The position numbers and the translations under genes were made by a program. DNA of 5,702 nucleotides from an uncultured Ruminococcus sp. (GTDB lineage: Bacteria; Bacillota; Clostridia; Oscillospirales; Acutalibacteraceae), in NCBI GenBank assembly GCA_900554995.1, contig USJJ01000102.1, positions 1 to 5,702 on the forward strand, in the 5' to 3' direction. The notes beneath the pieces are model-generated. The model did not search any database. It saw only the letters and a list, made by a program, of their open reading frames with translations, and was not told the DNA's origin. Positions 1 through 5,702 of this stretch are shown in pieces. The stretch's first letter is position 1. Every line of letters starts with the position of its first letter.

Positions 1-253
1 AATCCATCTCACAGTTTTCGCTGTTGAGGAAGATCGTTCTTTGCAGCTTTGTTCTCTCAACCCCGTCATTGACAAACAAAAGCTCGTTTGTGATTTCCTC
101 CCACTGCTCCTGTCTGTAAATTCGGAGAAAATTCTCCCCCGGCTTACAGAAAACAACAAATTCCTTACTGCCTATCATATCTCTGATTTTCGGAGGCATA
201 ACTATTCTTTTTTTTGCGTCAAGAGTACGGTCATAATAGCCGTTGAACTGCAT
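1..253 (-). CDS. mraZ: Transcriptional regulator MraZ, N-terminal part (3' end outside window)
   Basis: MraZ is a nucleoid-associated, AbrB-fold DNA-binding protein that usually heads the division and cell wall (dcw) cluster and regulates its own operon. Translating the minus strand from the ATG at 253-251 gives 84 uninterrupted residues, beginning MQFNGYYDRTLDAKKRIVMP. This matches the family opening (F-x-G-x-Y ... TLDAKGRI-x-IP). The first DxxxR motif is D12-A-K-K-R16, followed by P20, P21 and R24; later W51, R67 and R72 fit the linker between the two AbrB-like halves. Lysine stands at position 15, where glycine is usual. The frame is open to the window edge, so about 60 residues including most of the second DxxxR half are missing. 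The start is fixed by a strong AGGAGG at 267-262, 8 nt upstream. The next genes to the left are expected to be rsmH/mraW and the rest of dcw. The shorter plus-strand frames over this stretch are shadows. Confidence 0.93.
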   Translation of the reverse strand, partial: MQFNGYYDRTLDAKKRIVMPPKIRDMIGSKEFVVFCKPGENFLRIYRQEQWEEITNELLFVNDGVERTKLQRTIFLNSENCEMD

Positions 254-261
254 AAAGACTG

Positions 262-270
262 CCTCCTTTC
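262..270 (-). promoter_or_regulatory. Ribosome binding site of mraZ
   Basis: On the minus strand GAAAGGAGG lies 8 nt before the ATG at 253-251. It is a near-perfect anti-16S match and decides the mraZ start. Confidence 0.85.
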
Positions 271-310
271 AGAAATTCCTTCCACATCGTGGGATTTTTA
301 TGTGTTTTCA

Positions 311-320
311 CTCCACTTTT
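311..320 (-). promoter_or_regulatory. Candidate MraZ box downstream of the mraZ -10
   Basis: The minus strand reads AAAAGTGGAG here, just after the -10 and close to the expected transcription start. MraZ is known to bind several phased GTG(G/T)-containing repeats upstream of its own gene. A weaker copy, TGTGGAAG, lies at 286-279, about three helical turns further on. A regular triple array is not visible, so this is tentative. Confidence 0.35.
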
Positions 321-328
321 GTAACTTT

Positions 329-356
329 ATTATACACTACATTTTCCGAAAGTCAA
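329..356 (-). promoter_or_regulatory. Sigma-A-type promoter of mraZ
   Basis: On the minus strand the -35 is TTGACT (356-351) and the -10 is TATAAT (334-329), with a 16-bp spacer. Transcription should begin near 322, leaving a leader of about 70 nt before the mraZ ATG. The match to consensus is 11 of 12. Confidence 0.85.
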
Positions 357-357
357 G

Positions 358-391
358 AAAAAACCTCCTATTTATTTCAAAAAAGGAGGTT
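358..391 (-). terminator. Small hairpin with minus-strand T-run (possible terminator)
   Basis: The arms AACCTCCT (362-369) and AGGAGGTT (384-391) are perfectly complementary over 8 bp with a 14-nt loop. Read on the minus strand, the second arm runs into six T's (363-358), the layout of a factor-independent terminator; on the plus strand no T-run follows. It ends just before the -35 of mraZ. No minus-strand gene lies immediately upstream, so it may block antisense or read-through transcripts, or be a relic of a former neighbour. The stem is short and the loop large, so efficiency is uncertain. Confidence 0.45.
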
Positions 392-438
392 ACAAATTAT
401 TACAAAAGCAATTTTATTGAATTTTTTAATTTATTTGA

Positions 439-467
439 TTGACAACAGCTTTAATTTTGTATACAAT
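439..467 (+). promoter_or_regulatory. Sigma-A-type promoter of the hydrolase-transporter operon
   Basis: A perfect -35 TTGACA (439-444) is followed, after a 17-bp spacer, by -10 TACAAT (462-467). Transcription should start near 474, giving a leader of roughly 44 nt before the ATG at 518. It faces away from the mraZ promoter, with 82 bp between the two -35 boxes. Confidence 0.85.
457..466. promoter_or_regulatory. TTGTATACAA palindrome, candidate GntR-family operator
   Basis: This is a perfect 10-bp palindrome covering five of the six -10 bases of the rightward promoter. It fits the known GntR-family operator pattern (GT near the left, AC near the right, around a short central AT core). Its position would let a bound repressor block RNA polymerase, so substrate-inducible control of the operon is an inference. 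No regulator gene is in the window. AT-rich promoters can contain such palindromes by chance. Confidence 0.45.
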
Positions 468-517
468 CTCCTTTACAGGTACAAACGCCGATCATTAAAG
501 ATAAGGAATGATAAGAA

Positions 518-1804
518 ATGAAGCTCTCGGTCAACGCCGATAAAATCATCGGTAAAATAAAGCCTCTCAATGCCGTAAACAACGGCCCTGTGTATACCGA
601 AAATGCGGATCAGAATCTGACCAATCTGCCCTATTTTAAGGAAGCCAACATACCCTATGCCAGAACTCATGATGCCTCTATCTGCTACGACTACGGCGGG
701 GAGCACACGGTTGACATAATAAACATATTCACGGACTTTGATGCAGATCCTTACTCCCCCGATTCCTACGATTTCACCCTGACGGATATGTATCTTGACC
801 ACATAATGCTCTCGGGCGCACGGGTTTTCTACCGCCTCGGCAACAAGATTGAGCATTGGCCGAAGCACTACGGAATTATGCCGCCGAAGGATTTCAAAAA
901 ATGGGCGGTCATCTGCGAACACATAATCCGCCACACCAACGAGGGCTGGGCAAACGGTCATCACAGAGGCATTACTTACTGGGAAATCTGGAACGAGCCC
1001 GATTTTAACAATAAATGCTGGACTGGCACTCCCGAGGAGTTTTTCGACCTCTTTGAAATCACGGCAAAGCATCTTAAATCCTGCTTTCCCGAGATCAAAA
1101 TCGGCGGTCCTGCCGCATGTCGCTACAATGCGGACTGGCTGATTCCTTTCTTTGAAGAGATGAAAAAGCGCAATGTGCCGATGGATTTCTATTCGTGGCA
1201 CTGCTACTCTTCAAAGGTTGAGGATTTTGTAAGAGATACCCGTCTGCACAGAGCCTTGCTCGACCGATACGGCTACAACGAAAGCGAGAGCATACTCAAT
1301 GAATGGAACTACGTCTGCGGTTGGAGCGGCGAAGAATGGAGAAAAAGCCTGGCAACCGAGCTTTCAATAAAAGGGGCGGCATTTATCGCCGCCGTTGCAA
1401 CAGCATGCCAGCATGAAAGACTTGATATGCTGATGTATTACGATGCAAGGATCAACTCAACAATGAACGGCCTTTTCAGACCCGGCACATTGGAAACGCG
1501 CAAGGGTTACTATCCGATGAAAATCTGGGGAGAAATGCTTTCAAGCGACGGCGAATGCGAAACGTTATGCGACATTCCCGACATCTATGCCGTATCCGCC
1601 GTTAAAGACGGCGCAAGCGTCACGATGATAACCTATTACTCGGATGACGACGAAGCCTTGCCCCGTACATTCACCGTTGAGCTTTCGGGTGATGTTCTTC
1701 GCACGGTGTATTTGCTCGACGACACTCACGATATGACAGCTTGCGAAACAATAGCTCCCGATAACGGCTGTTTCAGCCTTACGATGAAGCCACGGTGGTG
1801 GTAA
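518..1804 (+). CDS. Cytoplasmic clan GH-A glycoside hydrolase, GH39-like (beta-xylosidase type)
   Basis: This 428-residue protein is a retaining glycoside hydrolase of the (beta/alpha)8-barrel clan GH-A, closest in motif style to family GH39, whose members include beta-xylosidases and alpha-L-iduronidases. The acid/base motif is WEIWNEP at 155-161 (acid/base E160), and the nucleophile motif is ILNEWN at 259-264 (nucleophile E262). RTHD at 49-52 and FYSWHCY at 224-230 fit conserved barrel strand ends. From about 350 a short beta-rich tail replaces a larger accessory domain, so the protein is compact beside typical GH39 xylosidases of about 500 residues. There is no signal peptide or membrane segment, so it should act in the cytoplasm on an imported glycoside. 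The ATG at 518 has a modest AAGGA at 503-507, 10 nt upstream. It is co-transcribed with the transporter 8 bp downstream. The substrate is not readable; another GH-A family is possible. The long minus-strand frame at 473-1201 is a shadow. Confidence 0.85.
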   Translation: MKLSVNADKIIGKIKPLNAVNNGPVYTENADQNLTNLPYFKEANIPYARTHDASICYDYGGEHTVDIINIFTDFDADPYSPDSYDFTLTDMYLDHIMLSGARVFYRLGNKIEHWPKHYGIMPPKDFKKWAVICEHIIRHTNEGWANGHHRGITYWEIWNEPDFNNKCWTGTPEEFFDLFEITAKHLKSCFPEIKIGGPAACRYNADWLIPFFEEMKKRNVPMDFYSWHCYSSKVEDFVRDTRLHRALLDRYGYNESESILNEWNYVCGWSGEEWRKSLATELSIKGAAFIAAVATACQHERLDMLMYYDARINSTMNGLFRPGTLETRKGYYPMKIWGEMLSSDGECETLCDIPDIYAVSAVKDGASVTMITYYSDDDEALPRTFTVELSGDVLRTVYLLDDTHDMTACETIAPDNGCFSLTMKPRWW

Positions 1805-1812
1805 TCAGATAA

Positions 1813-2700
1813 ATGAAAGACTATATTTTTCTGATAATAATCCTTCTTCTGAGATTTCCGCAAAATCTTTTCAGCAAAAAGACCAGCGGTATGGTGAACA
1901 CTGCTCAGTCGTATTTTCTCTATGGAGCGTACAGCTATCTGCTTGCAGGTCTGATCGCTTTTGTTATGTTGATTTTCGGCGGTATGTCGGGTTTCAGTCT
2001 GCCTGCCGTCGGCATTTCCGCCCTCGGTGCACTTTCGCTCGCTCTGAATCTGTACTGCAACCTTGAGGCGCTGAAGAGCGGAGTAATGGTTCTTGCCGCA
2101 CTCGCGGGTTCGGCAGGACTTCTTCTCCCGTGTATTGCAGGAATTTTTATGTTTGACGAGCCGATGAAGCCTCTGCAGTTTATCGGAATCGCACTGCTCA
2201 TTTTTTCCGGATGGCTTTTAATCGGTTATTCAAAAGAGCAGACAGGCAGCTTTACGCCGAGAACACTGCTTCTTCTGATCGGAAGCATGCTTTCAAACGG
2301 CTCCGTGATGCTCGCACAAAAGATGTTTTCGAAATATCTGCCCGATACCAATGTGTCAATCTTCTCGTTTCTGACGTTCAGTCTTATCGGAATAGGAATG
2401 TTTATCGGTCTTGTTCCGTCGCTTCTCAGTCAGAGCGGCAGAGCCAAAATCGCGGCGGTTCCAAAGCCTGTTTTTTTATACGGTACATTTTCATCCGTTA
2501 TCCTGCTTACAATCAATCAGCTTGCCACAATTGCGGGACGAAATGTTCCGTCGGCAGTTATGTTCCCGATTAACGACGGCGGCGCAACGATAATAACGGC
2601 GATTACGGCGGCAATTTTCTTCAAGGAAAAGCTGACCGTTCGCAGCGTCTGCGGTCTTATTCTCGGAATAGGTTCGCTGATAATCATCAATTTATTTTAG
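1813..2700 (+). CDS. DMT-superfamily (EamA-like) ten-helix membrane transporter
   Basis: This 295-residue, strongly hydrophobic protein has about ten membrane segments, roughly at 4-20, 33-56, 64-82, 89-113, 119-138, 150-168, 182-202, 219-241, 245-270 and 275-293. The two halves repeat the EamA layout: each ends with a charged turn before its last helix (FDEPMKPLQFIGIALLIFSG at 114-133 and FFKEKLTVRSVCGLILGIGS at 269-288). Such drug/metabolite transporters are secondary carriers in the cytoplasmic membrane, for sugars, amino acids, nucleotides or metabolites. The gene follows the hydrolase after 8 bp with no clear ribosome binding site, suggesting translational coupling. Its partner makes a sugar or glycoside the best guess for cargo, but that is inference and the direction of transport is unknown. 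A strong terminator follows. Plus-strand frames inside it in other phases are shadows. Confidence 0.85.
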   Translation: MKDYIFLIIILLLRFPQNLFSKKTSGMVNTAQSYFLYGAYSYLLAGLIAFVMLIFGGMSGFSLPAVGISALGALSLALNLYCNLEALKSGVMVLAALAGSAGLLLPCIAGIFMFDEPMKPLQFIGIALLIFSGWLLIGYSKEQTGSFTPRTLLLLIGSMLSNGSVMLAQKMFSKYLPDTNVSIFSFLTFSLIGIGMFIGLVPSLLSQSGRAKIAAVPKPVFLYGTFSSVILLTINQLATIAGRNVPSAVMFPINDGGATIITAITAAIFFKEKLTVRSVCGLILGIGSLIIINLF

Positions 2701-2716
2701 TTTTAATAATATTAAG

Positions 2717-2751
2717 AAAATCGGCTGACGCTTGAAATGTCAGCCGATTTT
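2717..2751. terminator. Bidirectional intrinsic terminator between transporter and recG
   Basis: A perfect 13-bp stem pairs AAAATCGGCTGAC (2717-2729) with GTCAGCCGATTTT (2739-2751) around a 9-nt loop. T-runs follow on the plus strand (2748-2752), and on the minus strand the A-run at 2717-2720 serves the same role. It lies 16 bp after the transporter stop and directly abuts the recG stop codon, so it serves both converging operons. Confidence 0.92.
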
Positions 2752-4794
2752 TCAGTTCATAATATATTCGGAATTAAACAGGTCATAAATTGCCTGTCCG
2801 AGATTTCTGTTCTCGGGCTTTTGCAGGTTAAAATCATCGTCAAGTATTTCCCTTGCGAATCTGTGCGCCTCGGTAAGCAGTGCCGAATCCGTAAGCGACG
2901 CCATTTTCATATTCGGCAGTCCGTGCTGACGTGCACCGAAGAAGTCGCCCGGTCCGCGCATTTTCAGATCCTCGTCGGCAATTTTAAAGCCGTCGGTCGT
3001 CTTTGTCATAATCTCCATACGCCTCTTTGCACCCTCGGTTTTCGCATCGGAAATCAGGATACAGGTGGATTTGTACTGTCCCCTGCCGATTCGTCCCCTG
3101 AGCTGATGGAGCTGTGACAAGCCGAAACGCTCCGCATTTTCAATAACCATTATAACGGCATTCGGCACATCGACGCCTACCTCGATAACCGTGGTCGCAA
3201 CAAGGAGCTTAACCTCGCCCGAGACAAATCGGGACATAACCTCCTCTTTCTGCTTGGGCTTCATCTTTCCGTGAAGAAGTCCGACCTCATAACCGCTGAA
3301 AAATCCCCTTGAAAGATTCTCGGCATAGCTTTCTGCGGCGGCAATATCCTCGTCGCCCTCCTCAACAAGAGGGCACACGATATAGCCCTGCCTGCCCTCT
3401 TCAAGGTGCTTTTTCACATACCTGAAAGCACGTGTTCTCAGCTTGCCCGTGACATAATAGGTTTCAATCGGCTGTCTGCCCGGAGGAAGCTCATCAAGCA
3501 CGGAAACGTCAAGATCACCGTAAAGCATCAGCGCAAGCGTCCTCGGGATCGGCGTTGCCGACATAACGAGCGTATGCGGCTTGTCTCCCTTTCTGCTCAG
3601 CGCAGATCTGTGCTTCACGCCGAAGCGATGCTGTTCATCGGTTATAACAAGTCCGAGCGATTTGAACTCCACATCATCCTGAATCAGTGCGTGAGTTCCG
3701 ATAACAAGATCGGTTTCGCCTCTTTTCAGCCTTTCCTTTATCGCACGTTTCTTTGCCGCCGTGACCGAGCCTGTAAGCAGCTCGATTTTTATATCCGCTT
3801 TTTCAAAAAGAGCGGCGCAGGTTCTGAAATGCTGCTGTGCGAGAATTTCCGTCGGCGCCATAAAGGCACACTGATATCCGTTTTTCACGACCGTATATAT
3901 CAGCGCCGCCGCAACCGCCGTTTTGCCCGAGCCGACATCGCCCTGCAAGAGTCTGTTCATTGTGATCCGTGATGTCATCTGCGAGACGCTTTCGCTAACA
4001 GCTCTCTTCTGCGCTCCCGTCATCTCAAACGGCAAAAGAGCTTTATATTCGTCGGTAAAGTCACGGCTGATGCTGACGGGCGTTGTCTCACGCCGATTTC
4101 CTTTCAGCTTCATCAAGCCGAGCTGGAAGAGAAAGAGCTCCTCAAATATCATTCTGCGGCGAGCCTCGTTGAGCATATCCTCGCTCGTCGGGATGTGCAT
4201 TTCTCGAACCGCTCTGTTAAACTCCATAAGGCAGAGCTTTTCCCTCAGCGATAAGGGCAGGCAGTCCGTAAAATAATCATCGCCCGATAAGAGCGCCTGA
4301 CGTATCAGCTTTTCAATATATTTTGAATTGATGCCCGCCGTCAGATGATATATCGGGTGGATTCGCATTCCTGTCGTTACCTTTTCGACAAGGGGCGAGT
4401 TCATTTCACGTCGGTGAAAATTTCCGCCGACCTTTCCGTAGAAGAGGTATTCCTCGCCTGCCTCAAGGCTTTCGGCGGTGTACTTGCTGTTGAATATCGT
4501 AATATTCATAAGCGACTCGCCGTCGGTTGCAACGGTCTTGTAGATTGTCATCGCTTTGCTTATCTTTGCGCCTTTCGGCTTGTGATCCACCGTCGCTCTG
4601 ATACAGCACGGCTCGTCAAACGGAGCGGCGGCAATGCTCGTCACCCTGCTCCAGTCCGTATACTCCCTCGGATAAAATCGAAGGAGATCGCCGACGGTGA
4701 AAATTCCGAGCTTACCCAGCAGCTTGGCACGCTTTTCACCGACGCCCTTCAGATATTGTATGTTCGTGGATCTGTCCATCACTGAGCCGTCCAT
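2752..4794 (-). CDS. recG: ATP-dependent DNA helicase RecG
   Basis: RecG is a monomeric superfamily 2 helicase that regresses stalled replication forks and moves branched DNA junctions during recombination and repair. This copy is full length (680 residues; family about 670-700). In order: an N-terminal helix-hairpin region with YLKGVG (14-19); the OB-fold wedge domain, roughly 60-145; Walker A GDVGSGKT (285-292); APTEILAQQH (313-322); the DEQH box (386-389); SAT (412-414); VIEVGVDVP (536-544); motif VI QLRGRIGRG (564-572); and the RecG-specific RGPGDFFGARQHG (613-625). All catalytic motifs are intact. The start is uncertain: the ATG at 4794 overlaps the upstream gene by 16 bp, while Met6 (4779-4777) forms a TGATG stop-start overlap with it; neither has a good ribosome binding site. 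Either way it should be translationally coupled to the binding-protein gene. Plus-strand frames over it are shadows. Confidence 0.97.
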   Translation of the reverse strand: MDGSVMDRSTNIQYLKGVGEKRAKLLGKLGIFTVGDLLRFYPREYTDWSRVTSIAAAPFDEPCCIRATVDHKPKGAKISKAMTIYKTVATDGESLMNITIFNSKYTAESLEAGEEYLFYGKVGGNFHRREMNSPLVEKVTTGMRIHPIYHLTAGINSKYIEKLIRQALLSGDDYFTDCLPLSLREKLCLMEFNRAVREMHIPTSEDMLNEARRRMIFEELFLFQLGLMKLKGNRRETTPVSISRDFTDEYKALLPFEMTGAQKRAVSESVSQMTSRITMNRLLQGDVGSGKTAVAAALIYTVVKNGYQCAFMAPTEILAQQHFRTCAALFEKADIKIELLTGSVTAAKKRAIKERLKRGETDLVIGTHALIQDDVEFKSLGLVITDEQHRFGVKHRSALSRKGDKPHTLVMSATPIPRTLALMLYGDLDVSVLDELPPGRQPIETYYVTGKLRTRAFRYVKKHLEEGRQGYIVCPLVEEGDEDIAAAESYAENLSRGFFSGYEVGLLHGKMKPKQKEEVMSRFVSGEVKLLVATTVIEVGVDVPNAVIMVIENAERFGLSQLHQLRGRIGRGQYKSTCILISDAKTEGAKRRMEIMTKTTDGFKIADEDLKMRGPGDFFGARQHGLPNMKMASLTDSALLTEAHRFAREILDDDFNLQKPENRNLGQAIYDLFNSEYIMN

Positions 4795-5702
4795 TCATTG
4801 ATATTGGCAAAGCAATCGTTCGGCGCCGTGACAATATCGGTCTTTATGGTATCCGAGCTTACGGCGATTCCCTGTCTGAATGCGATGGGAATAAACGGAA
4901 GCTCGTCGGAAAACGAATCTATAAAGCCCTGCATATTCACCTTGCCGTCGGCGTAATCTGTATAGAGCCTTGCCGTTTTCGATTTCAGGTCAATTCCGTA
5001 TCTGAGACCGCCGTTTGACGAGAAAAACCTTGAAAGCCCGAAATTATTCGGCAGCTTTGTTTCTCCGATGTAGATATCAAAGCTCTCGCTCTCAACTGCG
5101 GAGGCGTAGTCGGAGTATGAGCACTCCCTGATCGTTACCTTGATGTTGATCTTTTCAAGCGACTGCTGAACCGATCTTGCAAGTGAGCGCCGAAAATCGT
5201 TCTCGCTGTTTACCAGCAGGGTTATGTTAAGCGAATTGTTTTCGGAATATCTCGCCCCGGAGTCGCCGATCTCGGTATATCCGACGCTTTCAAGCAGCTC
5301 GACTGCGCTGTCGGTTTTGCATTTCAGGGTCGGCAGCGTGCAGCCCTTTAATTTGTAATATGACGGTGCAAACGGGAGCTGAACCGCCTCGGCACAGCCC
5401 GCAAAGGCGACCGACGCAAGCTCCGTTCTGTCAAGTGCAAGCGCAATCGCACGGCGAACCTTGGCGTCCGAAAGCACCTTATTATTTGAATTTATTCCGA
5501 GAAACACAAAATCCGTCAGCATCATTTTACTGCTTATCTTACCGAATTTCACATACTTACCCTCGCTGAAATCGTCACAGTAAAAATCAATCCTGTTAAG
5601 ATTAAAGAGGCTCTGGAGAGTTTCGGTATCGGCAACGTCGGCAAGTCCGATCTTGTTGTACTCGGGGTGATATCCGCCGAGACGGGACTTGTTAACCTGC
5701 AA
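4779..5702 (-). CDS. ABC transporter substrate-binding protein, SBP_bac_5 family, C-terminal part
   Basis: The visible 307 residues are the C-terminal part of an extracellular solute-binding protein of the DppA/OppA (SBP_bac_5) family, which hands peptides, nickel or sugars to an ABC permease. The frame runs past the right edge; the TTG at 5702-5700 is only the first visible codon, so the true start and any lipoprotein signal lie outside. Supporting segments (numbered from that codon) are SDAKVRRAIALALDRTELA (78-96), the family's VRxAxxxAxDR motif; AVELLESVGY (133-142); NITLLVN (159-165) then a helix and IKVTIRECSYSDY (187-199), the usual lobe crossover; and ELPFIPIAF (267-275) before a C-terminal INEW. 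About 200 residues are probably missing. The stop TGA (4781-4779) overlaps the recG start region, so the two genes are likely one operon. The ligand cannot be assigned; no permease or ATPase gene is visible. Confidence 0.85.
   Translation of the reverse strand: MQVNKSRLGGYHPEYNKIGLADVADTETLQSLFNLNRIDFYCDDFSEGKYVKFGKISSKMMLTDFVFLGINSNNKVLSDAKVRRAIALALDRTELASVAFAGCAEAVQLPFAPSYYKLKGCTLPTLKCKTDSAVELLESVGYTEIGDSGARYSENNSLNITLLVNSENDFRRSLARSVQQSLEKINIKVTIRECSYSDYASAVESESFDIYIGETKLPNNFGLSRFFSSNGGLRYGIDLKSKTARLYTDYADGKVNMQGFIDSFSDELPFIPIAFRQGIAVSSDTIKTDIVTAPNDCFANINEWTAQ

Noticed and set aside
41..521. Two overlapping plus-strand frames across mraZ and the divergent promoters
   Set aside because: No ribosome binding site or family resemblance; they lie antisense to mraZ and through the promoter region, and their composition is that of AT-rich non-coding DNA.
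485..541. Direct repeat ACGCCGAT at 485-492 and 534-541
   Set aside because: Only 8 bp, two copies, one in the leader and one in coding sequence; expected by chance.
473..1201. Long minus-strand open frame of about 240 codons opposite the hydrolase
   Set aside because: It lies antisense to a gene with clear catalytic motifs, has no recognisable domain, and its end runs across the hydrolase promoter leader. It is a shadow frame.
3406..4785. Several plus-strand frames opposite recG
   Set aside because: RecG is intact and conserved on the other strand; the translations are Arg/Ser/Cys-rich and typical of antisense reading.
1..5702. CRISPR arrays, tRNA or rRNA genes, insertion sequences, riboswitch leaders
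   Set aside because: No spaced repeat series, cloverleaf, transposase or long structured leader was seen; the only gene-free stretches are 254-517 and 2701-2751, both accounted for by promoters and hairpins.

Overview
This window looks like chromosome from a Gram-positive Firmicute of the Clostridia, probably an Oscillospiraceae/Ruminococcaceae-type gut or rumen anaerobe. The reasons are consensus sigma-A-like promoters in AT-rich spacers, an AGGAGG ribosome binding site, coding sequence of moderate GC, an mraZ gene (normally the head of the division and cell wall cluster), and a compact glycoside hydrolase next to a small transporter. The taxon is inferred from style and gene content, not from a marker gene.

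Layout. Positions 1-253 (minus strand) hold the first 84 codons of mraZ, which runs off the left edge. Positions 254-517 are a divergent control region with one strong promoter facing left (mraZ) and one facing right (the hydrolase). Between the two promoters lies a hairpin followed by a T-run on the minus strand, and a TTGTATACAA palindrome sits over the rightward -10. Positions 518-1804 and 1813-2700 (plus strand) form a tight two-gene unit: a cytoplasmic clan GH-A hydrolase resembling family GH39, followed by a ten-helix DMT/EamA-type transporter. Positions 2717-2751 are a strong bidirectional terminator between converging genes. Positions 2752-4794 (minus) encode the RecG helicase. Positions 4779-5702 (minus) hold the 3' part of an SBP_bac_5-type (oligopeptide/solute) ABC binding protein, whose stop codon overlaps the recG start region.

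How the parts fit. The minus-strand genes (binding protein, recG, then mraZ) are all co-oriented. The plus-strand hydrolase-transporter pair sits between recG and mraZ as a self-contained cassette with its own promoter, candidate operator and terminator. A plausible reading is a sugar-use module: the transporter moves a small glycoside or sugar and the cytoplasmic enzyme hydrolyses it, under a GntR-like repressor encoded elsewhere. The substrate cannot be read from the sequence. I saw no CRISPR array, transposase, tRNA, rRNA or phage gene. The most notable item is this cassette; nothing in the window clearly amounts to a wholly new system.
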